Positions 1-6,032 are shown, numbered from the stretch's first letter. The stretch: 9,324 nucleotides of DNA from Candidatus Odyssella thessalonicensis (GCA_005240015.1 SBBV01000004.1:1-9324); one strand, 5' to 3'. Numbers and translations: made by a program. The notes: generated from the letters alone by a model not told the origin.

Positions 1-21
1 GCCGTTGCCCCCACCCGGAGC

Positions 22-42
22 AGCCCGCGCGAAGCGCGGGCT
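22..42. terminator. Perfect 9-bp GC hairpin, possible terminator
   Basis: Arms AGCCCGCGC and GCGCGGGCT pair perfectly around a GAA loop. It lies 46 bases beyond the stop of the minus-strand DUF1330 gene, so it may end that transcript or one entering from the left. No clear run of T follows on either strand, so intrinsic termination is only a possibility; it could also be a 3'-end stabilising structure. Confidence 0.45.
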
Positions 43-50
43 TGGCCCCG

Positions 51-71
51 ACCGCCCCCGCAAGGGGCGGT
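51..71. terminator. Second GC hairpin, 8-bp stem
   Basis: Arms ACCGCCCC and GGGGCGGT pair perfectly around a 5-base CGCAA loop. It lies 17 bases after the stop of the DUF1330 gene on the minus strand, a typical place for a 3'-end hairpin, and is stacked against the hairpin at 22-42. There is no obvious poly-T tract, so its role as a terminator is inferred from position and stem strength. Confidence 0.45.
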
Positions 72-87
72 GAAGTTGTCGCACGAG

Positions 88-384
88 TTAGTTTGGCGGC
101 ACGCCGTCGACGATCACGGCGTTGAACGTGGCGGCGCCCTTTCGGAGCTCCGCCGCCGCGCGGTAGTCGGGCGAATCCCAGAATTCCTGGGCGCGCTTGA
201 AAGTGGGGAACTCCACCACGACGATGCGCCGGTGCTCGTCCGGACCTTCGACCGTGACCTTGGGGCCGCCGCGCACCAGGAAGCGCCCGTCATATTTGGC
301 GACGGCCGCCGGCGTCACGGCTTGATACTTCTTTAACTGCTCCGGGCTGGAGACCGTCATGTAAACAATGAGATACGCGGCCAT
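88..384 (-). CDS. DUF1330 domain protein
   Basis: A 98-residue protein that looks like the DUF1330 family, small cytoplasmic ferredoxin-like alpha/beta barrel proteins of unknown biochemical role. Family-like features are the opening MAAYLIVYMTV beta strand, the YKAV-like segment (YQAVTPAAVAKYDGRFLVRGG, residues about 20-40), the VVVEFPTFKRAQEFWDSPDY segment (about 55-74) and the closing strand with VIVDGV. Length matches the family (about 95-100). The ATG at 384 is preceded by a strong GGGGAGG Shine-Dalgarno at about 6 bases. It is the last gene on its side: two hairpins follow its stop, and a small plus-strand gene starts 123 bases away in the opposite direction. Nothing connects it to the aromatic operon except proximity. 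Family assignment is confident; function is unknown. Confidence 0.9.
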   Translation of the reverse strand: MAAYLIVYMTVSSPEQLKKYQAVTPAAVAKYDGRFLVRGGPKVTVEGPDEHRRIVVVEFPTFKRAQEFWDSPDYRAAAELRKGAATFNAVIVDGVPPN

Positions 385-507
385 TGCGGCCTCCCCTGTC
401 GCAGCGCCCGGAGCCGCCCGGGCTTTATCTTTCGTTTACCCGGCAGGGCGCATGATTTCCACCGTAACGGCGCCCTGGTGGGGTAAGCCGTCGGGGAGAC
501 AGCGATC

Positions 508-612
508 ATGAGCCACGTTTTGCGCAAGACCCGCTCGGTCATCCTCTATGGCAGTTCGATCGCGCTCGGCCTCATGCTGTGCACGGCCTGGTTCCTGGCG
601 CAGGTCGTCTAA
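508..612 (+). CDS. Small 34-residue predicted single-helix membrane peptide
   Basis: An ATG at 508 opens a 34-codon frame ending in TAA at 610-612. The peptide starts MSHVLRKTRS, a positively charged head (R6, K7, R9), followed by a hydrophobic stretch from about residue 11 to the end (VILYGSSIALGLMLCTAWFL). This fits a single transmembrane helix with the N terminus in the cytoplasm. A GGGGAGA Shine-Dalgarno sits about 8 bases upstream. I do not recognise a family. It is divergent from the DUF1330 gene across a 123-base gap. It is convergent with the thioesterase gene, with just 3 bases between the two stops. It may be a real small protein because charge pattern, RBS and clean stop agree, but a frame this short can occur by chance. 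Confidence 0.5.
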   Translation: MSHVLRKTRSVILYGSSIALGLMLCTAWFLAQVV

Positions 613-615
613 GCC

Positions 616-1035
616 CTAATCGACGAATCGCGACTTCACCGCCTCGGGCACGTCGACCGCGCGAAAGCCGGCCGCGCGCGTCGCGTCGCGCTTGATCCAG
701 ACACGGCGCTCGAAGCCCTCGAGCGCCGGCCTTCCGTCGGCATGAGTGAGCTTGTGCTTGACCAGGAAGGTCTTGCCCTCCCACGCGTCCACCCAACTCT
801 CGATCGAAAGCGTGTCGCCGAGCCGCGCGGCGTTGAAGTATTTGGCGCCGGTCTCGACCAGCGGCATGCCCGGCGCATCGAAATCGCGCGAGAGCTCCGG
901 ATACGAGAGGCGGTTGGCCGTGAACAGGCGCTCGCTGGCCTGATCGAACAGCGTGTAGAACTGCGGATAGAAGACGATGCCGGCGGCATCGCAATGCACC
1001 CACTCGACTTTGAACGTTCCCCGGTAGACGCGCAA
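616..1035 (-). CDS. Hotdog-fold acyl-CoA thioesterase (4-hydroxybenzoyl-CoA thioesterase-like)
   Basis: About 139 residues of the 4HBT hotdog family, which hydrolyse acyl- or aroyl-CoA thioesters in the cytoplasm. The diagnostic segment VEWVHCDAAGIVFYPQFY (residues about 10-27) is followed by a long helix FDQASERLF. The Asp in HCDAAGIV (about residue 16) matches the catalytic Asp17 of Pseudomonas 4-hydroxybenzoyl-CoA thioesterase. The typical VETGAKYFNAARLGD strand-turn follows. The start is uncertain. I chose TTG at 1035 because AAGGGG lies 8 bases upstream, it starts just after the preceding gene ends, and it gives the usual family length. An ATG at 1104 would add 23 Arg-rich residues and overlap the upstream gene by 35 bases. 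It is the last gene of the operon. The substrate is unknown; an aromatic or ring-cleavage CoA ester would fit the neighbours but is inference. Confidence 0.85.
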   Translation of the reverse strand: MRVYRGTFKVEWVHCDAAGIVFYPQFYTLFDQASERLFTANRLSYPELSRDFDAPGMPLVETGAKYFNAARLGDTLSIESWVDAWEGKTFLVKHKLTHADGRPALEGFERRVWIKRDATRAAGFRAVDVPEAVKSRFVD

Positions 1036-1069
1036 ACTCCGATCCCCTTGCTCAGGCCCCGGCCGGCGT

Positions 1070-1393
1070 TCAGCCCGCCTTGATGTCCGCGGCCGCGAAC
1101 GCATAGTCGCGCTCTACCTCGGCCACGACAATGCGGTAATCGGCGAAGATGTCGCGCTTGCCCACCGCCATCCCATGGATGTGCTCGGGATCGCGGCGCC
1201 AGGCAGCCAGCGCCGCGGCGTCGCGCCAATAGGACAGCGAGAGCCAGGTGCCCGGACGGGTCCGGCTCTCGAAGCGCTCGACCGAGATGAAACCGTCGAT
1301 CCCTTTCACGCGTGCGTGCAGCTTCTCCGCCCATTCGGCATAGAGCGCTTCGGCACCGGGGCGAACGTGAAATTCGATGATGGCGACGATCAT
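1070..1393 (-). CDS. ABM-domain (antibiotic biosynthesis monooxygenase-like) protein
   Basis: A 107-residue protein resembling the ABM family of small dimeric alpha/beta barrels. This family includes quinone-forming monooxygenases, haem-degrading enzymes and many proteins of unknown role. The first beta strand is MIVAIIEFHVRPGAE. A helix with WAEKLHARVKGIDGFISVERF follows (residues about 21-41), then the characteristic WLSLSYWRDAAALAAWRRDPEH strand-helix (about 50-71), then FADYRIVVAEVERDY (about 83-97). The ATG at 1393 gives the domain its natural N terminus. It starts 8 bases after the methyltransferase stop without a strong Shine-Dalgarno, suggesting translational coupling. Upstream in-frame codons overlap the methyltransferase and look non-coding. 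In this operon it might act on a quinone or hydroxylated aromatic, but the fold alone does not show catalysis. Confidence 0.85.
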   Translation of the reverse strand: MIVAIIEFHVRPGAEALYAEWAEKLHARVKGIDGFISVERFESRTRPGTWLSLSYWRDAAALAAWRRDPEHIHGMAVGKRDIFADYRIVVAEVERDYAFAAADIKAG

Positions 1394-1401
1394 GCGGGCG
1401 C

Positions 1402-2118
1402 TCAGAGCTTGACGCCGAAGGTCATGCCGTCGCCGACCGGCACGAGCGAAATCGCGAAGCGCGGGTCGGCGTGCACCCGCTTGTTGAACGCGCGGATCGC
1501 GTGGGCCGAGCCCACCACCTCCTGCTGCGTCTCGGGCGGATAGCGCGCGAACTTGGCCTTGATCTCGGCGTCGCTGACCCGCGCCGGCACCATGGCCTGG
1601 AACATCGTGTTGTCGGCGACGACGGTGCCGCCCGTGCGCAGCAGCGCGTGCGCCAAATCCCAATACTTGGGATAGCTCGGCTTGTCGGCGTCGATGAAAA
1701 TGAGATCGAAGCTGCCGCCGTGGCCGCTGTCGATAAGCCATTGCATCGATTCGGCGCCGGGCGCCAAGCGCAGCGTGATCTTCTGGTCGACGCCGGCCGC
1801 CTTCCAGTGCTTCCTCGCGACGTTCGTCCAGGGCTCGCTCACGTCGAAGCACCAGATGTGCCCACCGGGTGGAAGGGCGAGCGCCATCGAGAGCGAGCTG
1901 TAGCCGGTGTAGACGCCCACTTCGCAGATCTTCTTGGCGGCGAGCATGCGCACGAGCACGCCCAGGAACTGCCCCTCCATCGGCGAAACCGCCATGTTGA
2001 AGCGCGGGTCTTTCAGCGTCTCCTCGCGCAGCGCGCGCAGCGCCGGCGGCTCGCGGTTATTGACCGAGTCGAGATAGGCGTAGAGCTCCTCGGTCATCAT
2101 CAAGAGATTGGCGCTCAT
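1402..2118 (-). CDS. Class I SAM-dependent O-methyltransferase (catechol/caffeoyl-CoA type)
   Basis: A 238-residue cytoplasmic enzyme of the metal-dependent O-methyltransferase family (Methyltransf_3), which moves a methyl group from S-adenosylmethionine to a catechol hydroxyl. The SAM-binding motif I reads CEVGVYTGYSSLSMA (residues 65-79). The acidic strand-2 end is CFDVSE (90-95). Metal-site residues expected for this family are visible as D143 in LIFIDADK and D169-N170 in VVADN. The N-terminal MEGQFLGVLVRML segment (47-60) is also typical. Length agrees with the family (about 220-240). The ATG at 2118 has an AAGGA Shine-Dalgarno at about 6 bases. It sits 22 bases after dctM and 8 before the ABM gene, so it is part of the operon. 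A catechol substrate such as the pathway's own intermediate is possible, but catechol methylation would compete with ring cleavage. Confidence 0.93.
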   Translation of the reverse strand: MSANLLMMTEELYAYLDSVNNREPPALRALREETLKDPRFNMAVSPMEGQFLGVLVRMLAAKKICEVGVYTGYSSLSMALALPPGGHIWCFDVSEPWTNVARKHWKAAGVDQKITLRLAPGAESMQWLIDSGHGGSFDLIFIDADKPSYPKYWDLAHALLRTGGTVVADNTMFQAMVPARVSDAEIKAKFARYPPETQQEVVGSAHAIRAFNKRVHADPRFAISLVPVGDGMTFGVKL

Positions 2119-2140
2119 CGGATTCCTTGGTGCGTGCGCG

Positions 2141-3466
2141 TCAGCCGTAGAACAGGCGCGGCAGCCAAAGCGAAATCGCGGGCAATACCGTCAGCAGGCC
2201 CAATCGGATGATGTCGACGGTGATGAACGGCACCATGCCGCGGAACACGGTGGTCGTGCGCAGTCCCGGGACGACGCTGGACAGGACGTAGACGTTGAGG
2301 CCGACCGGCGGCGTGATCAAGCTGATCTCGGTCACCACCACGATGATGATGCCGAACCAGACCAGCACCCAGCGCGGATCGATGCCGAGCTCGGGCGCCA
2401 GGCCCTTCACGATCGGGAAGAAGATCGGCACCGTCAGCAGGATCATCGACAGGCTCTCGAGCACGCAGCCCAAGATCACGTAGATGACGAGGATGATGAG
2501 AATGACGGCCCACGCCGACGCCCCTCGCCCGCCGATCAGCCGCAGCAGTCCCTCGGGCAGGCCGGCGGCGTTGACGAAATTGCTGAAGATCAGCGCGCCC
2601 ATCAGGATGAAGAAGAGAACCGCCGAGGTGCGCGCGCTCTCGATCAGGACCGCGTAGATCGCCTTCCAGCCGATGCGGCGGAGCATGGCGAACAGAAGCG
2701 CGCCGCAGGCGCCGATGCCGGCCGCCTCAGTGGTTGTGAAGGCCTTCACGTAGATCCCGCCCAGCACCAGCGCGAAGAGGGCGAGCACCCCCCAGACGCC
2801 CTGGAGCGCGGCCAGACGCTGCGCCCAGCGCATCCGCTCCGTCCGCGGGCCCGCGCCGGGGTCGCGCCAAACCGTCCAGCTCACGGCCAGCATGTAGAGC
2901 ACGATGCCGATGAAGCCGGGCAGGAAGCCGGCAGCGAACAGCTCGCGGATCGAGGTCTCGGTCATCAGGCCGTAGATGACCATGATGACCGAGGGCGGGA
3001 TCAGGATGCCGAGCGTGCCGCCGGCCGCGATCGACGCGGTCGCGAGCGTGTCGCGGTAGCCGAAGCGGCGCATCGACGGCAGCGCCACTTTCGCCATAGT
3101 GGCAGCCGTGGCGAGACTCGATCCGCACACCGCGGCGAACCCGCCACAGGCCACCACCGTCGCCATCGCGAGCCCGCCGCGTCGGTGCCCGAGGAAGCTC
3201 TGCGCCGCCGCGTAGAGCTCGTGCGAGAGGCCGGCGCGGGCGACGAGGTTGCCCATCAGCACGAACATCGGCAGCACCGAGAGATCGTAGCTCTCGGTCT
3301 GGATCAGCAGCGCGAAGCGGTCGGCAACGGTCGAGATCGCGGCCGGCAGGCTGTCGCGCACGTGCCAGAAGCCCACGAAGCCGACAGCGCCCATCGCGAA
3401 CGCGATCGGTACGCGCAGGAAGATCAGCAGCAGCAGTATGCCGAAACCGATGAGCGCGGCTTCCAT
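2141..3466 (-). CDS. dctM: TRAP transporter large permease (DctM subunit)
   Basis: A 441-residue integral membrane protein of the DctM family, the large subunit of a tripartite ATP-independent periplasmic transporter that couples sodium or proton entry to uptake of an organic acid. Hydrophobic helices cover nearly the whole length. Family hallmarks include VLPMFVLMGNLVARAGL (residues 64-80), GSSLATAATMAKVALPSM (115-132), GGTLGILIPPSVIMVIYG (149-166) and the C-terminal TEISLITPPVGLNVYVL (379-395). The two pseudo-symmetric helical-hairpin regions with IPPS and TPPVG fit the known TRAP substrate sites. Length is normal (about 425-440). The ATG at 3466 is 27 bases from the end of dctQ; its Shine-Dalgarno (AAGGA, about 11 bases away) is weak, so translation is probably coupled. 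Assignment is very secure; the substrate is not determinable from this subunit. Confidence 0.97.
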   Translation of the reverse strand: MEAALIGFGILLLLIFLRVPIAFAMGAVGFVGFWHVRDSLPAAISTVADRFALLIQTESYDLSVLPMFVLMGNLVARAGLSHELYAAAQSFLGHRRGGLAMATVVACGGFAAVCGSSLATAATMAKVALPSMRRFGYRDTLATASIAAGGTLGILIPPSVIMVIYGLMTETSIRELFAAGFLPGFIGIVLYMLAVSWTVWRDPGAGPRTERMRWAQRLAALQGVWGVLALFALVLGGIYVKAFTTTEAAGIGACGALLFAMLRRIGWKAIYAVLIESARTSAVLFFILMGALIFSNFVNAAGLPEGLLRLIGGRGASAWAVILIILVIYVILGCVLESLSMILLTVPIFFPIVKGLAPELGIDPRWVLVWFGIIIVVVTEISLITPPVGLNVYVLSSVVPGLRTTTVFRGMVPFITVDIIRLGLLTVLPAISLWLPRLFYG

Positions 3467-3493
3467 GGGGATGAGAATCCTTCGCGCGCCGGA

Positions 3494-4036
3494 TCAGCCG
3501 CCGTGCGGGGCCGCCGGCCCCGCCGCCGCGGCGGCGCGCTGCAGGGGCCCGCGCCCCAGGATGTAGCGGACGGCGTTGGCGAGTACGACCAAGGTCGTCA
3601 CCGCCGCCATGCCGGTGAAGAAGTAGAGAAACGGCGCGCGTGGCAGGCGCAGATACTCGAACACTTCGCTGCCCTCCGCGGTGCGCCCCGCGCGCTGCCA
3701 CAAGGCCCAGGTGACGACGACGAGGAACGCCGCCGCCAGGAGATGGATGATCACCTCGCGCAGCGCGATCAGGCGGCGCGGATAGACCATGTCGATGAGG
3801 TCGACGGCGACATGTTCCTGGCGCCAGGTGATGCCGGCGAACACCGCGTAGGTGCTCGCCGCCATGAAGATCACCGTGAGCTCGTCGGCGCCGCGCAGCG
3901 GCGTGAACAGCGGCTCCTTGCCGAGCAGCTGGGCGAAGAATTCGATGCGGTTGATGCCGTGCAGCTCGCGGCCGATGACGTCGATCAGCGTCATGACCGC
4001 GAGCGCCAGAAGGAGGAGCGCGCCCGCCGCATCCAT
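3494..4036 (-). CDS. dctQ: TRAP transporter small permease (DctQ subunit)
   Basis: The small membrane subunit of the TRAP transporter, which pairs with DctM. From the ATG at 4036 it has 180 residues. Four hydrophobic helices are visible at about 4-22, 51-70, 91-112 and 133-158, with the typical motifs MTLIDVIGREL (15-25), ADELTVIFMAASTYAVFAG (50-68) and WRQEHVAVDLI (71-81). The C-terminal tail is rich in Ala, Gly and Pro. The start is doubtful: no Shine-Dalgarno precedes this ATG and helix 1 would begin almost at once. The same frame stays open upstream, encoding a plausible helix LWSRFARIMDAAG, back to a CTG at 4102. That CTG has GGAGG at 8 bases, giving 202 residues; no in-frame ATG, GTG or TTG lies between. 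I give the conservative ATG boundary. It lies between dctP and dctM, the usual order. Confidence 0.93.
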   Translation of the reverse strand: MDAAGALLLLALAVMTLIDVIGRELHGINRIEFFAQLLGKEPLFTPLRGADELTVIFMAASTYAVFAGITWRQEHVAVDLIDMVYPRRLIALREVIIHLLAAAFLVVVTWALWQRAGRTAEGSEVFEYLRLPRAPFLYFFTGMAAVTTLVVLANAVRYILGRGPLQRAAAAAGPAAPHGG

Positions 4037-4106
4037 GATGCGCGCGAAGCGCGACCAAAGGTCATGCGTGCCCGCCTGACGCGGGCCTTGAGCGGAGCTC
4101 AGGGGA

Positions 4107-4115
4107 CCCTCCTCC
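4107..4115 (-). promoter_or_regulatory. Strong Shine-Dalgarno with no ATG/GTG/TTG start near it
   Basis: On the minus strand GGAGGAGGG occupies 4115-4107, in the dctP-dctQ gap. The 5' GGAGG ends 8 bases before a CTG at 4102-4100, which is in frame with dctQ. No standard start codon lies at a useful distance. This is the only good ribosome-binding site for dctQ, so it suggests CTG initiation (inference). Confidence 0.5.
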
Positions 4116-4123
4116 CGCCGGTG

Positions 4124-4147
4124 GCGGCGCGCCCTGAGGCGCGCCGC
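4124..4147 (-). other. Perfect 10-bp hairpin between dctP and dctQ
   Basis: Arms GCGGCGCGCC and GGCGCGCCGC pair perfectly around a 4-base CTGA loop. In the transcript it begins 10 bases after the dctP stop, 8 bases ahead of the dctQ Shine-Dalgarno. No T-run follows, so it is not a classical terminator. Such hairpins after binding-protein genes can protect the upstream mRNA from 3' exonucleases or cause partial termination, giving more binding protein than permease. That role is inference from position. Confidence 0.6.
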
Positions 4148-4157
4148 GTCACCGCGA

Positions 4158-5180
4158 CTACTTCTTGTCGAGCGCCTTCGCCGTCTCGCGCAGCTCCTTG
4201 AGCGCCGCCGCCGGATCGTAGCCCTTGCCCGAGGCGCGCTTGATCCAGTCGGCCTCGAGCGTCGCCGCCACCTTCTTGAGCTCTTCGATCATCTGCGGCG
4301 ATGCGTCGGAGACCTTCGTCCCTTTCTGCTTCGCGAGCTCGTAGCCCGCCTTGTCGGCGGCCTCCCACTTGCTGCCGGCGTAGGCCGAAAGCTTCTCGCC
4401 CGAGACGCTCATCAACGCGGTCTGGTCTTCTTTCGACAAGCTCTCGAACTTCTTGGGGTTCATGATGACGGCGAAGGAGCCGTCGTAGAGATTTCCAGGC
4501 ACGCGCAGGACGAATTGCGTCACTTCCTGCAGGCGGAAGCTCTTGTGCGTCTCGATCGGCATGAAGACAGCTTCGGCCGCCTTCGACGACAGCGTCTCGT
4601 AGACCTTGGGCGCCGGCACCGACACGGCCACTGCGCCGAACGCCTCGCCGACGCGCGAGGCGATGCCGCCGGGCAGCCGGATCTTCATGCCCTTCAGGTC
4701 GGCCCAGGATTTGATCTCCTTCTGCGACTGGATCACGCCCGGGCCGTGCGTCATCATGCCGATGACGACGACGCCCTTATGCTCGTCGGCCTTGGCGAGG
4801 TACTTCTGGTGCACGCGCCAATAGGCGACGGAGCCCGCCTCGGCGCCGGCGCCCAAGAACGGCAGCTCCAGCACCTGCGTGGCGACGTATTTGCCCGGGT
4901 TGTAGCCATGGAAGATCCAGGCCACGTCCTGCACGCCGTCGCGCGCCGCGTCGAACTGGGCGGGCGGCGGTGCGAGATTGTATTTGATCTCGAAGGTGAC
5001 GCGGCCCTTGGTCGCCTCCTGCACCCACTTGCCCCAGGTGGGCAGCACGTCGCTGTTGATGTGGTGCGTTGGCGGCGCCCAGGAGCCGATCAAGAGCTTG
5101 GTCTGCGCCGCAGCGGGGCCCGCTGCGCCAAGCGCCGTCGCGGCTGCGCCGGCAAGCAGTAACGTCCTGAAAAGCTTCAT
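4158..5180 (-). CDS. dctP: TRAP transporter periplasmic substrate-binding protein (DctP family)
   Basis: A 340-residue secreted binding protein that captures the substrate in the periplasm and hands it to the DctQM permease. Residues 1-25 form a Sec signal peptide: charged MKLFR, a hydrophobic Leu/Ala core, and a likely cut after GPAAA before QTK. The mature protein shows DctP features: FEIKYNLAPPPAQFDAARDGVQDVAWI (63-89), LELPFLG (104-110), the hinge-strand segment SWADLKGMKIRLPGG (158-172) and AVFMPIETHKSF (204-215). R168 in KIRLPGG is at the place of the conserved Arg that holds the ligand carboxylate in TRAP binding proteins, so the ligand is probably a carboxylic acid. The ATG at 5180 has GGGAGGA about 5 bases upstream. 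It is 90 bases after the aldolase gene, the largest gap in the operon. An aromatic acid ligand is inferred from the hpa neighbours. Confidence 0.96.
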   Translation of the reverse strand: MKLFRTLLLAGAAATALGAAGPAAAQTKLLIGSWAPPTHHINSDVLPTWGKWVQEATKGRVTFEIKYNLAPPPAQFDAARDGVQDVAWIFHGYNPGKYVATQVLELPFLGAGAEAGSVAYWRVHQKYLAKADEHKGVVVIGMMTHGPGVIQSQKEIKSWADLKGMKIRLPGGIASRVGEAFGAVAVSVPAPKVYETLSSKAAEAVFMPIETHKSFRLQEVTQFVLRVPGNLYDGSFAVIMNPKKFESLSKEDQTALMSVSGEKLSAYAGSKWEAADKAGYELAKQKGTKVSDASPQMIEELKKVAATLEADWIKRASGKGYDPAAALKELRETAKALDKK

Positions 5181-5230
5181 TGCGTCCTCCCGTTGTGCGG
5201 ACCGCAGCGGTTGCGCGTCCGGTTTCAGTG

Positions 5231-5260
5231 TCTCTAACCCTGCTTAGATCGGGGGGTCAA
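5231..5260 (-). promoter_or_regulatory. Weak candidate promoter upstream of dctP
   Basis: In the 90-base gap before dctP the minus strand reads TTGACC (5260-5255), an 18-base spacer and TAGAGA (5236-5231). The -35 matches five of six consensus bases, but the -10 only three. It could let the transporter be expressed apart from the upstream catabolic genes. A chance match is quite possible. Confidence 0.25.
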
Positions 5261-5270
5261 GCCGAGGGCC

Positions 5271-6032
5271 TTACTCACGATAGCTCGGGTCGATCTTATC
5301 GATCATGCGCGTCAACGCATCGAACACGTCCTGGCCCGCGCCGAAGCGCGGGTCGAACTGCAGCGAATCGGCCGTGCATTTCTTCTGGATGTCCTCGGCG
5401 ATCTCGATGACCGGGCCCATCGAGGTCGACGCAAGCTGGATCTCGCAGGCGCGGTTGAGCAGCCAGAGGATGGCGAAAGTGCGCGGGATCGAATCGCCCC
5501 AGGCCAAAAGGCCGTGGTTGCGGAGGATCACCGCCGGCTTGTCGCCGATGCTCTTCAACAGCCGCGGGCCCTCATCGGCATGGAGCGTGATGCCCTCGAA
5601 ATCGTGGTAGGCGACTTTGCCGTGCAGCTGCGCCGAATAGAAATTGCTCATCGAGAGCCCGGCGCGGCTGCACGCCACGCCCATGCCGGCCGTGGTGTGG
5701 GTGTGCATCACGCAATGCGCGCCCTCGATGCCGGCGTGGATCGCGGAATGGATCGTGAAGCCGGCCGGATTGACCGGCCAGCGCGAGGGTACGACGGGCC
5801 TCCCGGCGAGATCGATCTTCACGAGGTTCGAGGCCGTCACCTCGGAGTAATGCAGGCCGAACGGATTGATGAGGAAGTGCCGCTCGGGGCCGGGCACGCG
5901 CAGCGTGATGTGGTTGTAGATGAGTTCGGTCCAGCCCAGCATCGCGAAGATGCGATAGGCGGCGGCGAGTTGGATGCGCAGCGCGCGTTCCTCGGCGGAA
6001 ACATCCGCGCGCAGGGGAGCGACATTCGCCAT
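5271..6032 (-). CDS. Class II aldolase/adducin family protein
   Basis: A 253-residue protein of the FucA/AraD/adducin fold, whose members are zinc-dependent sugar-phosphate aldolases, epimerases or decarboxylases. The zinc site is visible as H110 and H112 in HCVMHTHTTAGMG plus H173 in VILRNHGLLAWG. The N-terminal LGWTELIYNHITLRVPG (32-48) and FLINPFGLHYSEVTASNLV (53-71) are typical of the adducin-like branch. The position of the catalytic Glu73 of fuculose aldolase appears to be Gly91 (PAGFTIH against SEWxxH), so a simple FucA-type aldol reaction is doubtful. The ATG at 6032 shares one base with the hpaD stop (TGATG), showing tight coupling. Candidate roles are a decarboxylase of an aromatic or ring-cleavage acid, or a substitute for the usual HpaI aldolase; neither is shown by the sequence. 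Confidence 0.92.
   Translation of the reverse strand: MANVAPLRADVSAEERALRIQLAAAYRIFAMLGWTELIYNHITLRVPGPERHFLINPFGLHYSEVTASNLVKIDLAGRPVVPSRWPVNPAGFTIHSAIHAGIEGAHCVMHTHTTAGMGVACSRAGLSMSNFYSAQLHGKVAYHDFEGITLHADEGPRLLKSIGDKPAVILRNHGLLAWGDSIPRTFAILWLLNRACEIQLASTSMGPVIEIAEDIQKKCTADSLQFDPRFGAGQDVFDALTRMIDKIDPSYRE

Noticed and set aside
406..432. GCCCGG-AGCCGC-CCGGGC hairpin followed by TTTATCTTT on the plus strand
   Set aside because: The stem is only 6 bp and no plus-strand gene lies upstream for it to terminate; it falls in the leader of the DUF1330 gene. Probably a chance pairing in GC-rich DNA.
1070..1852. A 260-codon frame ending with the ABM protein
   Set aside because: Residues before the ATG at 1393 are an out-of-frame reading of the methyltransferase; the ABM domain is complete from 1393.
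2727..4058. A 443-codon minus-strand frame spanning parts of dctM and dctQ
   Set aside because: It is out of frame with both transporter subunits, is Arg/Pro/Ala-rich and has no hydrophobic helices. The true frames give textbook DctM and DctQ.
2108..4201. A 697-codon open frame on the plus strand opposite dctM and dctQ
   Set aside because: It is rich in Arg, His, Asp and Gln with no domain character and lies exactly antisense to clear TRAP genes. GC-rich codon bias removes stops from the opposite strand; it is a shadow.
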